From CAZTDD01 sp964612675 (GTDB lineage Bacteria; Hinthialibacterota; Hinthialibacteria; Hinthialibacterales; JAKPRU01), in NCBI GenBank assembly GCA_964612675.1, contig CAZTDD010000019.1, positions 1 through 64,000 of the forward strand: a stretch of 64,000 nucleotides of DNA, read 5' to 3'. Positions 27,034 through 37,700 of this stretch are shown piece after piece. A program made the translations under genes and the position numbers. How positions within the stretch are numbered: the first letter of the stretch is position 1; every line of letters starts with the position of its first letter. The notes beneath the pieces are model-generated. The model made no database searches and had not been told where the DNA came from. It worked only from the letters and a program-made list of their open reading frames with translations.

Positions 27034-27660
27034 TTACCAGCGAGGATAGCTTGTGAGCGGATACTCGACCACCCAGCGGCCGTTCACAACGGTTCCGCCG
27101 ACTGTCACGATATCCCCATCCGACGCAAGCCCGTTCGTGGGATCGAAATCGATGCCGGAATGGGTTCCGTCACCCGCCGCAGGGCTGCCCCAACACATGA
27201 AGTTGTCCGGCCCGGCGCTCGCGAGACGGTAGCTGTGTCCTCGAGTACCCGCACCCGGGTCACTATTGTCGCATTCCACACCCGATTTGTTGTCGAAGTA
27301 ATCGTACGTATCGAAGAACTCCGGACGCTGCTCGCTGAGCTGATTCCAGAAGGGGTCGTTCGGGATGGCGCTCATGTAAGAAACAGGCGTCGTTAACACG
27401 AGGAACCGCTCACTCAATGTGATCTGTTGACAGATCTGCCCGGTCCGCGGGCTTGTCCGTGCCATCGGATATACATTGTTGTCGATCTGGTAGGAGTCGA
27501 TTGCCACTTTCATATTCCGCATATCCGACTCGGCTCGTGCGATCTTGGCCTTCAGCTGAGCGTTCAGAAAATTGGGGACGGCGATCGCCGCCAGAATGCC
27601 GATAATCGCCACAACAATCAACAATTCAATCAGTGTGAAACCACGGCCCACTCGGTTCAT
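27034..27660 (-). CDS. Second GspG-type prepilin-like protein
   Basis: 208 residues with a prepilin leader, MNRVGRG, then FTLIELL and a hydrophobic helix almost identical to that of the protein at 21577-22191, including NFLNAQ. The central part (NNVYPMARTS, TTPVSYMSAIPNDPFWNQL) is the same layout, with an Asp- and Gly-rich C-terminal loop. The two are paralogues and could be minor pilins or secretion-linked pseudopilins. There is no assembly ATPase or peptidase nearby. Confidence 0.88.
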   Translation of the reverse strand: MNRVGRGFTLIELLIVVAIIGILAAIAVPNFLNAQLKAKIARAESDMRNMKVAIDSYQIDNNVYPMARTSPRTGQICQQITLSERFLVLTTPVSYMSAIPNDPFWNQLSEQRPEFFDTYDYFDNKSGVECDNSDPGAGTRGHSYRLASAGPDNFMCWGSPAAGDGTHSGIDFDPTNGLASDGDIVTVGGTVVNGRWVVEYPLTSYPRW

Positions 27661-27744
27661 TGAATATCCTCCACGATTCAGGTCGCTTTGCTGGATAGAA
27701 GCAATATCCTCAATACCAAGATCTTATAGAGAATCGAGAGTCCG

Positions 27745-28566
27745 TCAAGTACCAACCTTCGCGGGCCGGGCATAGCAGTACCGGCAGGCATGAGGGCATG
27801 TCATCCAATAACTCCCGATTTCAATGGATCGTGTGCAACCACAGGGACCGCGCTGACTCGAATCTTTGCGCTCGTCGCAGGGCTCCTTCGCCAGCCGCGA
27901 AAGCAACGGACCATCGATGCAACGTGACGATTCGATCCCCCGAACACCGACAATTTCCGGGTTACAGCAGGCACTGAGCGTAATGCCCCTCTGTTTCAAC
28001 GACTCCCCGAGCCGGGATGCGATTTCGACTTTCTGCGTCAAAGGCGGATCGTAGAATGCGATTCCAAGGGCTTTTCCGCGCTTCTTCGTTTTGGCGTAGT
28101 GATCCATGAAGGAGAATGTGCAACGTCGGACAGCGGCCGACGCGGCGCCATCCGCGATCCGTTCGAAATCGCTGAGGTTATTCTGACAGCCCTCATCCCA
28201 GAATACGATCGGGTCGAAGCGCCAGTTGATTCGCTCGGGGCCATACTCCTCTGCCAGCTCGCGCAACTGATCGAGCCGCTCGGCAAGCGGCGGAACATTC
28301 GGCTCCAACTGCGGGCAATTGTTCAGCGTGAACTGGAAGTAGACATTGAAACCCTTCCAACGTCGGCGATCGTCGAGCAGGTTCCGGTAGTTTTTCGACC
28401 AGAAGACAATGGTATGGACACTCTCGGGACGCAGGTCCACTTCGACCACCCCTCGATTATACGGTCGCGAGACCTTTGCCTCCCCGGCGTCGAACGATTC
28501 GACCAGCCAGTCGTAATAATGCGCCGGAAGATCCGTCCGTCGGGACGCGGAAATCACTTGTCTCAT
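27745..28566 (-). CDS. DUF1848 protein with C-terminal cysteine cluster
   Basis: 273 residues from the ATG at 28566, preceded by GGGAGA; the longer frame to 28722 begins in repeat DNA. The family pattern is clear: VISASRRTDLPAHYYDW at the start, TIVFWSKNY, NWRFDPIVFW, and the C-terminal CPHACRYCYA with CxxxCxxC spacing preceded by a GPCGC. The CxxxCxxC resembles a radical SAM cluster site placed at the wrong end. The function is unknown. It stands alone between the prepilin and an unrelated gene. Confidence 0.88.
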   Translation of the reverse strand: MRQVISASRRTDLPAHYYDWLVESFDAGEAKVSRPYNRGVVEVDLRPESVHTIVFWSKNYRNLLDDRRRWKGFNVYFQFTLNNCPQLEPNVPPLAERLDQLRELAEEYGPERINWRFDPIVFWDEGCQNNLSDFERIADGAASAAVRRCTFSFMDHYAKTKKRGKALGIAFYDPPLTQKVEIASRLGESLKQRGITLSACCNPEIVGVRGIESSRCIDGPLLSRLAKEPCDERKDSSQRGPCGCTRSIEIGSYWMTCPHACRYCYARPAKVGT

Positions 28567-28828
28567 AGGCTTTTGTATCTCCCGAAGAACACCCCCATAT
28601 CCGTCATTCCGAGCCGCAGACCGTCGAAACCGGTGATCTGAGAAAGAGCGAAGCCCGCTGGTCCAGGAGTTGTACTCCTGGACCCTTAGCTGTTCCTTAC
28701 CATAACGTCTTTGTCGAGTCAAATTGACAGGTCCCCCATAAGGGTCAATAATCGGGTGGTCTTACCAGGTTCCATTCCACGGGAACGTTGCCGGCCGAAG
28801 AAGCAGGGAACGAGACCCGGAGATAGCC

Positions 28829-29857
28829 ATGCCCTCTCTTCACCGGACTGCCGAGGTTGACCCGATTGTCGATACATTGAACCGGGTCCAAGTACAGTTT
28901 CTTTCTTTTTCCCGGCTGACAGGAGTAGATGATCTTCGCAAACTGACTTTCAATCGTATCCGAAAGACCCGAGAACGTATCGCACGAGAAGACCAAGAGC
29001 TGCGACTGAAGAATGAACATAAGGATCTCTCTTGCCTGCCCTGGACGGTGGGTGCGTTTTGGCTGAACCCGCAAGGATTGAATGACTATTTCAGTACCGT
29101 TGAGAAGATCCAAACCGATAGACGCGGTTCAGCGGTCCAGCCCATGTGGCAGATGACACTGAGAGAATTGCTCAACCAACACATGGGGAATCTGCGCCAA
29201 CTGGTCCTTTCTCTAGCGTACGATTGGGCCATTATCGAGCTGCTCAGCGGCAAGCTCGCGTCGCGCGATCATCTGACACTGAGCAAAGAAATAACCCGCT
29301 GCGAACAAACGGTGCAAGATCTCATACAGCAGTTTTTATCGGAACAGGAGAGCCTAGTCAAATTAATGACGGTGAATATCGAGATTTATGAGCGTGCCTG
29401 TCTGACAGAAAGGATGATTCGCAGCGGATCGAAAGCAGAGTCATCCGTTGCGGGGACACTCAAGAACTTGAAACGAGCGCAAGAACGCGCGCGGGAGTTG
29501 TGCCGCCAGGAACTGGCCATATTCGATCAACTTCTCACCTCCATTCGTGGAAAGGTCCAGGAGGAATTGCGCCAAGGGGAATGGACACAACTGACACGAA
29601 CAAATCGATTGAATTTCGCACTGTTTCAAACCGAAGAGCTTCCCGGCGGTTACGCAACCCTCGCGTCCCTTGTGGCGTTCGAACGGAAACGATTGACGGC
29701 CTGTGTGCTCGCCAGAGAGAAAGAGCTTGGGGCAACGGATGAAGGGAATTCCCTGATCGCTCAATCCCAGGCCCTCGATAAGGCTGAAGCAACGGTGGGA
29801 GGAGGCAGGGGGTCGGGCGACCAGCGAATTCTGAAGCGCACAAACCCGGGCGTATAG
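28829..29857 (+). CDS. Helical cytoplasmic protein of unknown function
   Basis: 342 residues, no signal peptide or membrane segment. It is rich in Leu, Glu, Arg and Gln, with predicted long helices around residues 110-240 (RELLNQHMGNLRQLVLSL, RAQERARELCRQELAIFDQL). I recognise no family. ATG 28829 is preceded by CGGAGA with suitable spacing. It stands alone, bounded by the repeat element at 29911-30098 downstream. Confidence 0.55.
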   Translation: MPSLHRTAEVDPIVDTLNRVQVQFLSFSRLTGVDDLRKLTFNRIRKTRERIAREDQELRLKNEHKDLSCLPWTVGAFWLNPQGLNDYFSTVEKIQTDRRGSAVQPMWQMTLRELLNQHMGNLRQLVLSLAYDWAIIELLSGKLASRDHLTLSKEITRCEQTVQDLIQQFLSEQESLVKLMTVNIEIYERACLTERMIRSGSKAESSVAGTLKNLKRAQERARELCRQELAIFDQLLTSIRGKVQEELRQGEWTQLTRTNRLNFALFQTEELPGGYATLASLVAFERKRLTACVLAREKELGATDEGNSLIAQSQALDKAEATVGGGRGSGDQRILKRTNPGV

Positions 29858-29910
29858 ACAGATGCAGTAATCCGATGGAATCAACCCCCTCCTACACCCA
29901 ATGTCATTAA

Positions 29911-30098
29911 CCTAAATTCGGCAGTTGAAAACAGTATGGCGGCTGCAAACCGTTCATGTTTCACGAGTAGTGATCATCCTTATCTTTCACCCATTTGGTG
30001 ATCGGTTCTTGAACTTCTCGAAAGGCCGATCATCAATACCCGTGCGGCCCTTCGACGGGCTCAGGAACCGCGCTCGGGTTTCAACTGCCGATTTTAGG
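29911..30098. mobile_element. MITE-like element with 20-bp terminal inverted repeats
   Basis: The left end CCTAAATTCGGCAGTTGAAA (29911-29930) and the right end (30079-30098) are reverse complements with one mismatch, 188 bp overall, with no coding capacity. A second, shorter pair of the same ends is at 38925-38975. Target-site duplication is not obvious. Confidence 0.65.
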
Positions 30099-30127
30099 AT
30101 TAAGTTAAGTTTCAGAGAAGGAGCGGG

Positions 30128-30153
30128 GGGAGGGCGAACCTCCTGGTGAGCCG
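30128..30153. repeat. GGGAGGGCGA...GAGCCG dispersed repeat, copy B
   Basis: GGGAGGGCGAACCTCC followed by TGGTGAGCCG, the same element as at 26006-26032, placed just downstream of the inverted-repeat element. Confidence 0.55.
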
Positions 30154-30274
30154 CTTTTCTCTTCAATATCAACGGCTCATCCGGAAATCCTCCGTTCCGC
30201 CCCGCCTTGGCCTGAAGACCTGATTTATGTCACTATAATCCCACAAACAAGTATCCCTTTTGAGGAGTAACCCA

Positions 30275-31588
30275 ATGTCTCCTAAACAGTTCTGCGGCCG
30301 CTCAGCCCTGCTTTTCGTAAGCCTATTTCTCTTGATCGGAGCCCCTTCGATGAAAACACAGGGAGCAGAAGAAGTGAATTACGACGAATCGAAAGTCCCG
30401 GACTATACGTTGCCCAATCCACTCGTCATGGAGGACGGCACGAAAGTCACAAGTGCCGAGATGTGGCGGAACAAACGACGTCCCGAGGTTCTGAGACTTT
30501 TCGAGACCTACGTGTACGGCAAAGCGCCGGGCAGTCCGGAAGGATTGAGATTCGAGACGATCGAAACGGATGCCTCAGCCTTGGGCGGCAAAGCGATTCG
30601 AAAGCAGATACGTATATTCTTCACCGGCGACGAGAACGATCCCAGCATGGATATCCTGATCTATCTGCCGAAGGACGCCCAAAAGCCGGTGCCGTTGTTT
30701 GTCGGTCTGAATTTCTACGGAAACCACTCCATTCACAAGGACCCCGAGATCATTCTGTCGACGTCATGGATGCGGAACAACGAGGACTACGGTGTGGTCA
30801 ACCACCGGGCCACTGAGAAAGCGCGCGGTGTGAGAAGCAGTCGCTGGCCGGTCGAGATGATCCTCGGACGCGGCTACGGCCTGGCGACAATCTACTACGG
30901 AGACATCGATCCGGACGTGGACGATGGTTTTCAGAACGGTGTCCATCCGCTTTTTTACGACGAAGGCCGGAAGAAACCGGCTCCGGACGAATGGGGATCG
31001 ATCGGCGCATGGGCATGGGGCCTCAGCAGAGCGGTGGATTATTTCGAGACGGATAACGAGATCGACAATAATCGGATCATGGTGATGGGACATTCCCGAC
31101 TCGGGAAAACATCGCTCTGGGCAGGCGCACAAGACCAACGTTTTGCGATTACTATTTCCAATGATTCCGGCTGCGGAGGTGCGGCGCTGTCCAGACGGCG
31201 GTTCGGGGAGACGGTGGCGCGGATCAACAGAGTTTTTCCGCATTGGTTCTGCGACAATTTCAATCAATTCAATAATAACGAAGATGAGCTGCCGGTCGAT
31301 CAACATATGTTGATCGCGCTCATGGCTCCCCGGCCTGTGTACGTCGCAAGTGCGGAAGAGGATCGCTGGGCCGACCCCCGTGGCGAGTTCCTGTCGGCAA
31401 AACACGCCGACCCGGTATATGAGTTACTCGGAACGGAAGGAATCACAGTGGAAAAAATGCCGCCGGTCAATGAACCGGTCACAAGCATCATCGGCTATCA
31501 CATTCGCAGCGGCGGCCATGACGTAAAGGATTTCGACTGGAATGCCTATATGGATTTCGCCGACAAGCACTTGCCAAAGGGAAACTGA
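30275..31588 (+). CDS. Secreted carbohydrate esterase, CE15 (glucuronoyl esterase-like)
   Basis: 437 residues from ATG 30275, which lies 7 nt after GAGGAG (a TTG start at 30260 would swallow that site). Signal peptide 1-30. Catalytic Ser274 is in MGHSRLGKT, the CE15 G-x-S-R-x-G motif. The acid residue lies in the APRPVYVASAEEDRWADP region and the His in RSGGHDVKDFDWN. CE15 enzymes cleave ester bonds between 4-O-methyl-glucuronoyl groups and lignin or other alcohols, so it fits uronate-rich plant or algal glycans. A nucleoside-hydrolase-like gene follows after 41 nt. Confidence 0.9.
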   Translation: MSPKQFCGRSALLFVSLFLLIGAPSMKTQGAEEVNYDESKVPDYTLPNPLVMEDGTKVTSAEMWRNKRRPEVLRLFETYVYGKAPGSPEGLRFETIETDASALGGKAIRKQIRIFFTGDENDPSMDILIYLPKDAQKPVPLFVGLNFYGNHSIHKDPEIILSTSWMRNNEDYGVVNHRATEKARGVRSSRWPVEMILGRGYGLATIYYGDIDPDVDDGFQNGVHPLFYDEGRKKPAPDEWGSIGAWAWGLSRAVDYFETDNEIDNNRIMVMGHSRLGKTSLWAGAQDQRFAITISNDSGCGGAALSRRRFGETVARINRVFPHWFCDNFNQFNNNEDELPVDQHMLIALMAPRPVYVASAEEDRWADPRGEFLSAKHADPVYELLGTEGITVEKMPPVNEPVTSIIGYHIRSGGHDVKDFDWNAYMDFADKHLPKGN

Positions 31589-31629
31589 GGTCGTTCTGCG
31601 AAGAATACCGCGGCAATCATGAGGAGCCA

Positions 31630-32580
31630 ATGATGACACAACGTTCATTCTTCCAATTATCCGTTATCATTTCCACCCTTCTCTTCACAGGGGGTATCGC
31701 AATGTCCGCCGAGGAAACCTCTCGATCGAACGAATCGCGTATGCCGATGATCGTGGATGCGGATACGGCGAACGAAATCGACGATTTGTATGCCATTGTC
31801 CGCGCACTTCTGGAGCCCCGCTTCGATATCAAGGGTCTCTCATCCGCGCAATGGACCCACCGCCTGTCCCCGTCGAATACCGTTCTGCTCAGCCAGGAGT
31901 TGAACGAAGATATCCTGCGGTTGATGGGGCGCGTCGATATTCCCTCGCCCGTGGGCGCGGAAATGATCATGGGGAAACCCTGGGGTGGAACCGAACCCCG
32001 CAACTCGGCCGCCGCTCAACTGATCATCAAGACGGCGCGGGAGATGCCGGACGGAGAGAAACTGACAGTCGCGTGTTTGGGAGCAGTGACGAATCTCGCT
32101 TCGGCAATCAAACTCGCACCCGATATCAAACCAAAACTCGCCTGTTATATTCTGTCCGGCAAATTCTATCCAAATCGAACAGTCTGGGACAAAGACGAGT
32201 TCAATTCGAGGAATGATTTAAATGCCGGGAATTTCCTGTTTAATTCCGAGGACTTGGAACTGCACGTCATGCCGGTCAATATTCTCTACGATTTTAAATT
32301 CGACCGAGATGAAACGCTGGGAAAACTCCGTGGTGAGGGTGGAATTTGGGACTACCTCGCTACACGTTGGTTGACCCATTCACCGTCCAGTAAAAAATGG
32401 ATCTTCTGGGATCTGGCTCTCATTGAAGCCTTGGCACGGCCCGAACTAGCCGAACAGGACAAGTTCATGACACCCCCCGAGAATACTCAACGCGAGATCT
32501 TCGTCTACACCGATGTTCAGGAAGAAGCGATGCAGGCGGATTGGTGGAGAGTGGTTGAAAAGGCACAGCGGGATGAGTGA
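31630..32580 (+). CDS. Secreted nucleoside hydrolase-like protein (first copy)
   Basis: 316 residues with a signal peptide (about 1-26, SAE cleavage). MIVDADTANEIDDLYAI is the calcium-binding DxDxxxxxDD motif of inosine-uridine hydrolases, and the central VACLGAVTNLASAI matches the substrate-pocket strand. Residues 240-316 are less typical. A secreted version of this fold next to glycan enzymes may hydrolyse N- or O-ribosides, or an unrelated glycoside. It is coupled to the CE15 gene (41-nt gap, GAGGAGCC site). A second member is at 37815. Confidence 0.8.
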   Translation: MMTQRSFFQLSVIISTLLFTGGIAMSAEETSRSNESRMPMIVDADTANEIDDLYAIVRALLEPRFDIKGLSSAQWTHRLSPSNTVLLSQELNEDILRLMGRVDIPSPVGAEMIMGKPWGGTEPRNSAAAQLIIKTAREMPDGEKLTVACLGAVTNLASAIKLAPDIKPKLACYILSGKFYPNRTVWDKDEFNSRNDLNAGNFLFNSEDLELHVMPVNILYDFKFDRDETLGKLRGEGGIWDYLATRWLTHSPSSKKWIFWDLALIEALARPELAEQDKFMTPPENTQREIFVYTDVQEEAMQADWWRVVEKAQRDE

Positions 32581-32980
32581 ATGAGGCTGTTTGCCTTGTT
32601 CCCACCCCCAACCGGAGAAGCTGTGCCAAGACTCCTTTCCGTTTCCCTCCCCTAGATTAACGGTCCGGCAAAAAGTCCTCGATACAGATCTCAACCCCCT
32701 CCTAACCTCCCCCGATCTTCGGGGGAGGAACAAGACACGAGCATGTCTGGTCTGTTTTTTCCCCCAAGAGGGACACGCTTGCGTGGCAGCTGTAAGGGGA
32801 AATTCAGAGGGGGTTGAAGACTTCTGTTTTTCCACTCTCATCGGCTTTTTGCTACGCCGTCAAGATTGATGCAATCGCAAAAAGTCGGTCGCTGGCATCG
32901 GTCGCTGGCATTAGAAGTTTCCCTCTCCCACCGGGAGAGGGGTAGGGTGAGGGGCGATTCTTGGACTTCTTGCCACTCCG
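32581..32980. repeat. Repeat-filled intergenic region
   Basis: 400 bp without a gene. It contains C-tract/G-tract hairpins (32707-32729 and 32922-32940), a GATTCAGAGGGGGTTGA-like segment shared with the left end of the window, a TTTTTGC...TCAAGATT segment likewise shared, and a 13-bp tandem repeat CGGTCGCTGGCAT at 32886-32911. Confidence 0.6.
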
Positions 32981-34510
32981 TCAATACGGCCTGATTTTCA
33001 TCGGCAGCGGATCGCGGGTCTTTGCCACGTGATCGAGAAGCCTGACCATCAACTCATTTTTCACGTCGTTGTATGAAGCATCATCCCACAAATTCTCGAA
33101 TTCATTCGGGTCTTTTTTCAAATCATACAATTCGCCTTTTCCTTGCGCTGCATAATAGGTGAATCGCCACTCGTCGCTTCGAATTGTCAGGGTATCGATA
33201 GGATTTTCCGGTTTTCTTTTTCTTCCCTTTCCCTGATGGTCGAAATACTCGGGATGATATTCACCGGAACTGACCGATTCTATGTAAGCAAATTCATATC
33301 CGGTATCTTTCTCCTTTGAGGTCAGCAACGGTTTCAAAGATTTCCCTTGGACGCCGTCGGGACAATCGAGCCCTACAAGGTCGAGTATCGTCGGTAATAC
33401 ATCGGTCTGCTGTGTAATCCCCGCAACAAGTTTTCCCGATTCGATCTCTCCAGGCCAATTGAAAAACAGCGGCACATTTGTACATCCTGCATAGTGGAAC
33501 GGCCCTTTCCACCACAGCCAGTGATCGCCGAGCATGTCACCGTGATCCGATACAAAAACAATTAGTGTATTTTCTCGAATGCCCAGTTCATCGAGTGTTT
33601 CAATTAAGCGGCCGACATTATCGTCAATAAACGTCATCTCCGCGTAATGTTGGGCACGATTGTGGCTGAGTTTTTCGTTGTACCTTCCCATAACTCCCTC
33701 GGTCAACGGCTGAAAGCGGCTCCCTTCCAGTTCATTCTCTCTCCGAATCGGAGGAGGCATATCCTCCGGCTTGTACATCTCCCGGTACGGCGACGGCGGG
33801 TTGTATCCCTGGTGGGGATCGACAAACGAGCAGAATGCGAAAAAGGGCTCCTTATCGGCTGCGCATTGTTTTACAAAATCAATTGTATGAGAGACTGTCC
33901 AATACGTATTATGGAGTTCAATCGGTATTTCATGGTCCGGTTTGTTGACATAAGCGGGGTAGTTCTTCTCTATCCATTGCCAATGTTCGCCGCTTCTACC
34001 GTCCTCGCCGAGATGAAACTCCTGAAACCCGTATAAAGGCTCGGGATGCGTATCCATCGTTGGAAGTGGATTTTTTCTGTAAGGATAATGCGGCAGAAAA
34101 TGAAATTTCCCCGCGCCTCCGGTTCGGTAGCCGTGTTGTGCGAAAACGTGGGCGAGCGTTGTCTCATCTTCCGGTAGAGGAACGCCGTTCGACCAAACCC
34201 CGTGCGCCATCGGATAGCGACCCGTAAACACCGTCGCCCGCGCAGGCATACACGCGGGATATTGAGTATGACAGTTGTCAAAACGAACGCCGGTATTTGC
34301 CAGTGAGTCGAGGCTCGGTGTTTTGATGACCGGGTTGCCATAGGCCCCCATGTCATCCAAACGCTGTGTATCCGTCATGATCAGAAGAACATTCGGCGCT
34401 TTGCCGTTCCCGGACGAATCCCCGTGAGCGCTCTGTGTGTACGGTACGCCAATGACGGAGCCAATAGCAGCCGCTTGCTTGACAAACTCTCGTCGGTGAA
34501 TATCACTCAT
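32981..34510 (-). CDS. Exported sulfatase, formylglycine type (second copy)
   Basis: 509 residues. Tat-like N terminus MSDIHRREFVKQAAAIG. The catalytic Cys87 is in CMPAR within QYPACMPARATVFTGRYP, the canonical CxPxR motif. The metal site is visible in NVLLIMTDTQRLDDMG and in VFVSDHGDMLGDHW, and the C-terminal part contains the paired-residue region IDTLTIRSDEWRFTYYAAQG. It is a different subfamily from the copy at 10157, so two sulfate linkages are likely. Downstream on the minus strand is repeat DNA only. Confidence 0.94.
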   Translation of the reverse strand: MSDIHRREFVKQAAAIGSVIGVPYTQSAHGDSSGNGKAPNVLLIMTDTQRLDDMGAYGNPVIKTPSLDSLANTGVRFDNCHTQYPACMPARATVFTGRYPMAHGVWSNGVPLPEDETTLAHVFAQHGYRTGGAGKFHFLPHYPYRKNPLPTMDTHPEPLYGFQEFHLGEDGRSGEHWQWIEKNYPAYVNKPDHEIPIELHNTYWTVSHTIDFVKQCAADKEPFFAFCSFVDPHQGYNPPSPYREMYKPEDMPPPIRRENELEGSRFQPLTEGVMGRYNEKLSHNRAQHYAEMTFIDDNVGRLIETLDELGIRENTLIVFVSDHGDMLGDHWLWWKGPFHYAGCTNVPLFFNWPGEIESGKLVAGITQQTDVLPTILDLVGLDCPDGVQGKSLKPLLTSKEKDTGYEFAYIESVSSGEYHPEYFDHQGKGRKRKPENPIDTLTIRSDEWRFTYYAAQGKGELYDLKKDPNEFENLWDDASYNDVKNELMVRLLDHVAKTRDPLPMKIRPY

Positions 34511-34731
34511 GTGGCAACCTCCTCGACCGGTCTTTCTAACATTTCAGCATAAATACAGCTGTTTGTAACCGGCGTCGATATCTCAGCGGTTATTGATCAA
34601 ACGCTCGATCTCCGTACGCTTTCGCTATGTCGATAACTGACTGTGAATGAACCATCCATGATGTTAATCTGTTAGAACGGTTAAATTGACTGCACAAACT
34701 CAGAAACACGATCAATCAAAGGAATCTACAC

Positions 34732-37700
34732 ATGCGTAATTGTTCTTCCTGGAAAATCGCTCGATTCTTATTCTCCGTGTTGTGTCTATCACTTAGTTTT
34801 CCAAGTGTCTGTGGGGCGGCATGGGGTACCCTCTCGGATATGCATCATTACCACGAGTGTTTTGAACTGGATGCAAAAGCAAAGCCGGCCTACAAACTTG
34901 TCATGCTCGACTCCAACGCCGCCGGCAACGTTTTCCATCCCGGCGAACAACCTCAGGTCACGTTCCAAATCCAAAACATCACAGACAGAACGATACAAAC
35001 CAAGGGCCGCATCGATCTGATCCGATACGCTCAACGCAGCTATCCAGGCGACCAATGGTATCCGGATCTCGAACGCTTGGAGGTCTACGACCCGCTGCCC
35101 CTCGAAGTGGATTTGCCGCCGAAAGGCTGGAAGAATCTCACCGTTCTCCCGAATGCGCCCGAAACAAAAGGGGGGTACGCCCTCATCGTCGATCTGGGTG
35201 ACCTGGGACGCGCCTACCTGACAAGTTTCGTGCGTACGTTTGAGCCCGACCTCAAACGCATCCAATTCCCTAAACAATCCTTGGAAGAGATGCCCGCCGA
35301 AATTCTCGCACGATTGGGCGTTCAGGCGATTCGCTGGGGCATCAGCTACTATCCATCCGATTCCCGCCGCTACAAGCAACAATGGGAACGAATAGAACAA
35401 GAATTGCAGGAATTCCATAAACACAAGATTACCGTCGTCGCGGAGGTCGGAACCGGCCATCAAGGCATGCCGCTTGGACGCGGACGCCCTCACCTGGATG
35501 AGAATGACGTCATGAAAGACGGTAAACAGGATCTTGTGTGGCTGCCCGAATACGACGATGATTATCAAGAATTCGTCTACCGGATCGCATCCGAATACGG
35601 GTGGCCGAAGGGACCGGTCACCGGATTCATGCTCTGGAACGAGCCGTGGGAGGGTCTATCGATCTCCGGCTGGGGTGCAGACATGATCCGATACCGCACG
35701 TTGTACAAACGGATGGGGGACGCTGTGTTTCGGGCACGCCGGGAGGCAAACGTCGACGTCCTGGTCGGTGGCTGCGACTCGTCGACGAACACCATAGACA
35801 AACTCTTTCCCGACGGATCGGATGAATTTCTTCCGTATCTCGATTTTTGTTCCATCCATTATCAGGGGTTGTCGGCCCCCGTGCTCTATCCCGAATGGAA
35901 TAATCGCACGCATTACAAAGGCCGCGTACTCATTTGGGACACAGAATCATGGGTAGCAAATGCGGATGACTGTTTCGCCGCTGTTGTCGCAGCGAACCGT
36001 GCCGCGGGATATGACCGTTCCATGGGAACGTTAAGCCGTATCGCAGTCTCTACGCTTAGTCATAACCGCATCGCGAAGGACGATATCCAGACAAAAGAAG
36101 GCAAGAAAACTATTCCGCGTTTGATTGAATCCCGACCGCTGGCGGCGGCGTATGGCGCTGTACAGCATTTTATCGGCGAACGGAAATTTAAGGAAATCTT
36201 GTTCAGAAATGGTCTGCCGTGGGTTTTCGTTTTTCACGGACTGAACCACAACCCCGATGACGGAACGGTCGTCGTTGTCGGTGATATCGGATCGTTATTC
36301 AAGAAAGGAAACGTTCTGTACAACACGGTGGAGCCGCTTCCCGATGTGAAACCTCATCTGATTCTGGAGGCAGAAGACAGACCTTTCCGTATGCACGATG
36401 TGTATGGAAACCCCAAGGATGCCGTCAATGGATCGATCCGAATTCCTTTGAAAAGTAAAGGGTATTTCTTGCGCGCCGATCCGGACGTGTCCGGCAGTTT
36501 TGATGCATTGATCCAGGCGCTGCGAAACGCACGTGTTGTCGGACTTGAACCGGTCGAAATGATTCCTTACGACATGACTCGGCCGATGTCTCAAAACCCT
36601 GTAATGCGGCTGCGAGCAACGAATATGCACAACGAACCGATCAGCGGTCGACTCGAAGTCAAAGTACAAGGCCTGCAAACCGAGTATCCCGCAACTCTGT
36701 CATTGAAGGCGCGCGAACGCCGGTGGATCGATATACAACTTCGTGGCGAGGCGCGTCCCGATAATACGTATCCAACGGAACTGACATTCGACGCGGGCGA
36801 TCACGGAATCTCGATCCACAAAGAAGAGATGCACGTCAATTGGATCAGCCACAAGACAATAGATGTCGACGGCAACTTGAACGATTGGAGTGGTGCGATC
36901 CCGCAAACGATCCAAACGGAGGAAGCCGCGAAACAGTCATTCGAGGAATCGATGTGGCTGCCGTTCGCCGAATGGAAAGAAGGCCGTACCGGCGGTCTCG
37001 CCGTTGCGTATCTGGCGTGGGATGATAAGAACTTCTATTTCGCCGCAAAAATCGCCGATGAGACCGAACATCACGGAACTCCGCGCTTCGAAACACGAGA
37101 CGAAAATGCCGATTTTTATCCGAAAGTCTCCTATGAAATGAAGGACGGTAAGAAGATCGAGCATGTCTGGCCCGACGGCGTGCGGCATTTCAGCTATCGT
37201 CGGTGGCCTCATGTACCGACAGGAATGCCCCAAAATTCATTCGACAACGTTTTGATCGGATTTAATGCGATTCCCATGGTAGAGGACGAATGGGAAACAC
37301 ACCTGCCGGGCCGGATGCCGAAATTCATTTGGTACAAAACCACCGATTACGAATATGCCCTGAATAATGTGGCAAAAAGCTACGGCGATGGAACGGAAAT
37401 ATGGCGTGCGATGGTCCCAGGCATGCCCTACAAACACTTCTATCCCCGACAACCCAAGCATCCACTCGAAGGCCCTGTCAAAGACGGTCAACTGGCGTTT
37501 CGGTACGACTCCGGTGTTCGAATTGTCGAATGCGCCCTGCCGTGGAACGAAATCCCCCATGTGAAGAAACTCCTGGATCAAGGTGACACTGTCAAATTCA
37601 GTTTTCACGTCAATCATGAAAGCCGCGGCCCGGACATGGAACTGTCTATGAACCGCAGCGCCGCAGAGGGGATCAGCAGCGCGTTCCATCCCAACTGGAG

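Larger units (their letters stand above)
29858..30274. other. Repeat-filled intergenic region
   Basis: 417 bp without a gene. It holds the inverted-repeat element 29911-30098, then the GAGCCG-type repeat at 30128-30153, and a CCCTTCGACGGGCTCAGG segment near 30046-30064 that resembles a widely dispersed bacterial repeat. GAGGAG at 30262-30267 is the ribosome-binding site of the CE15 gene. Confidence 0.6.
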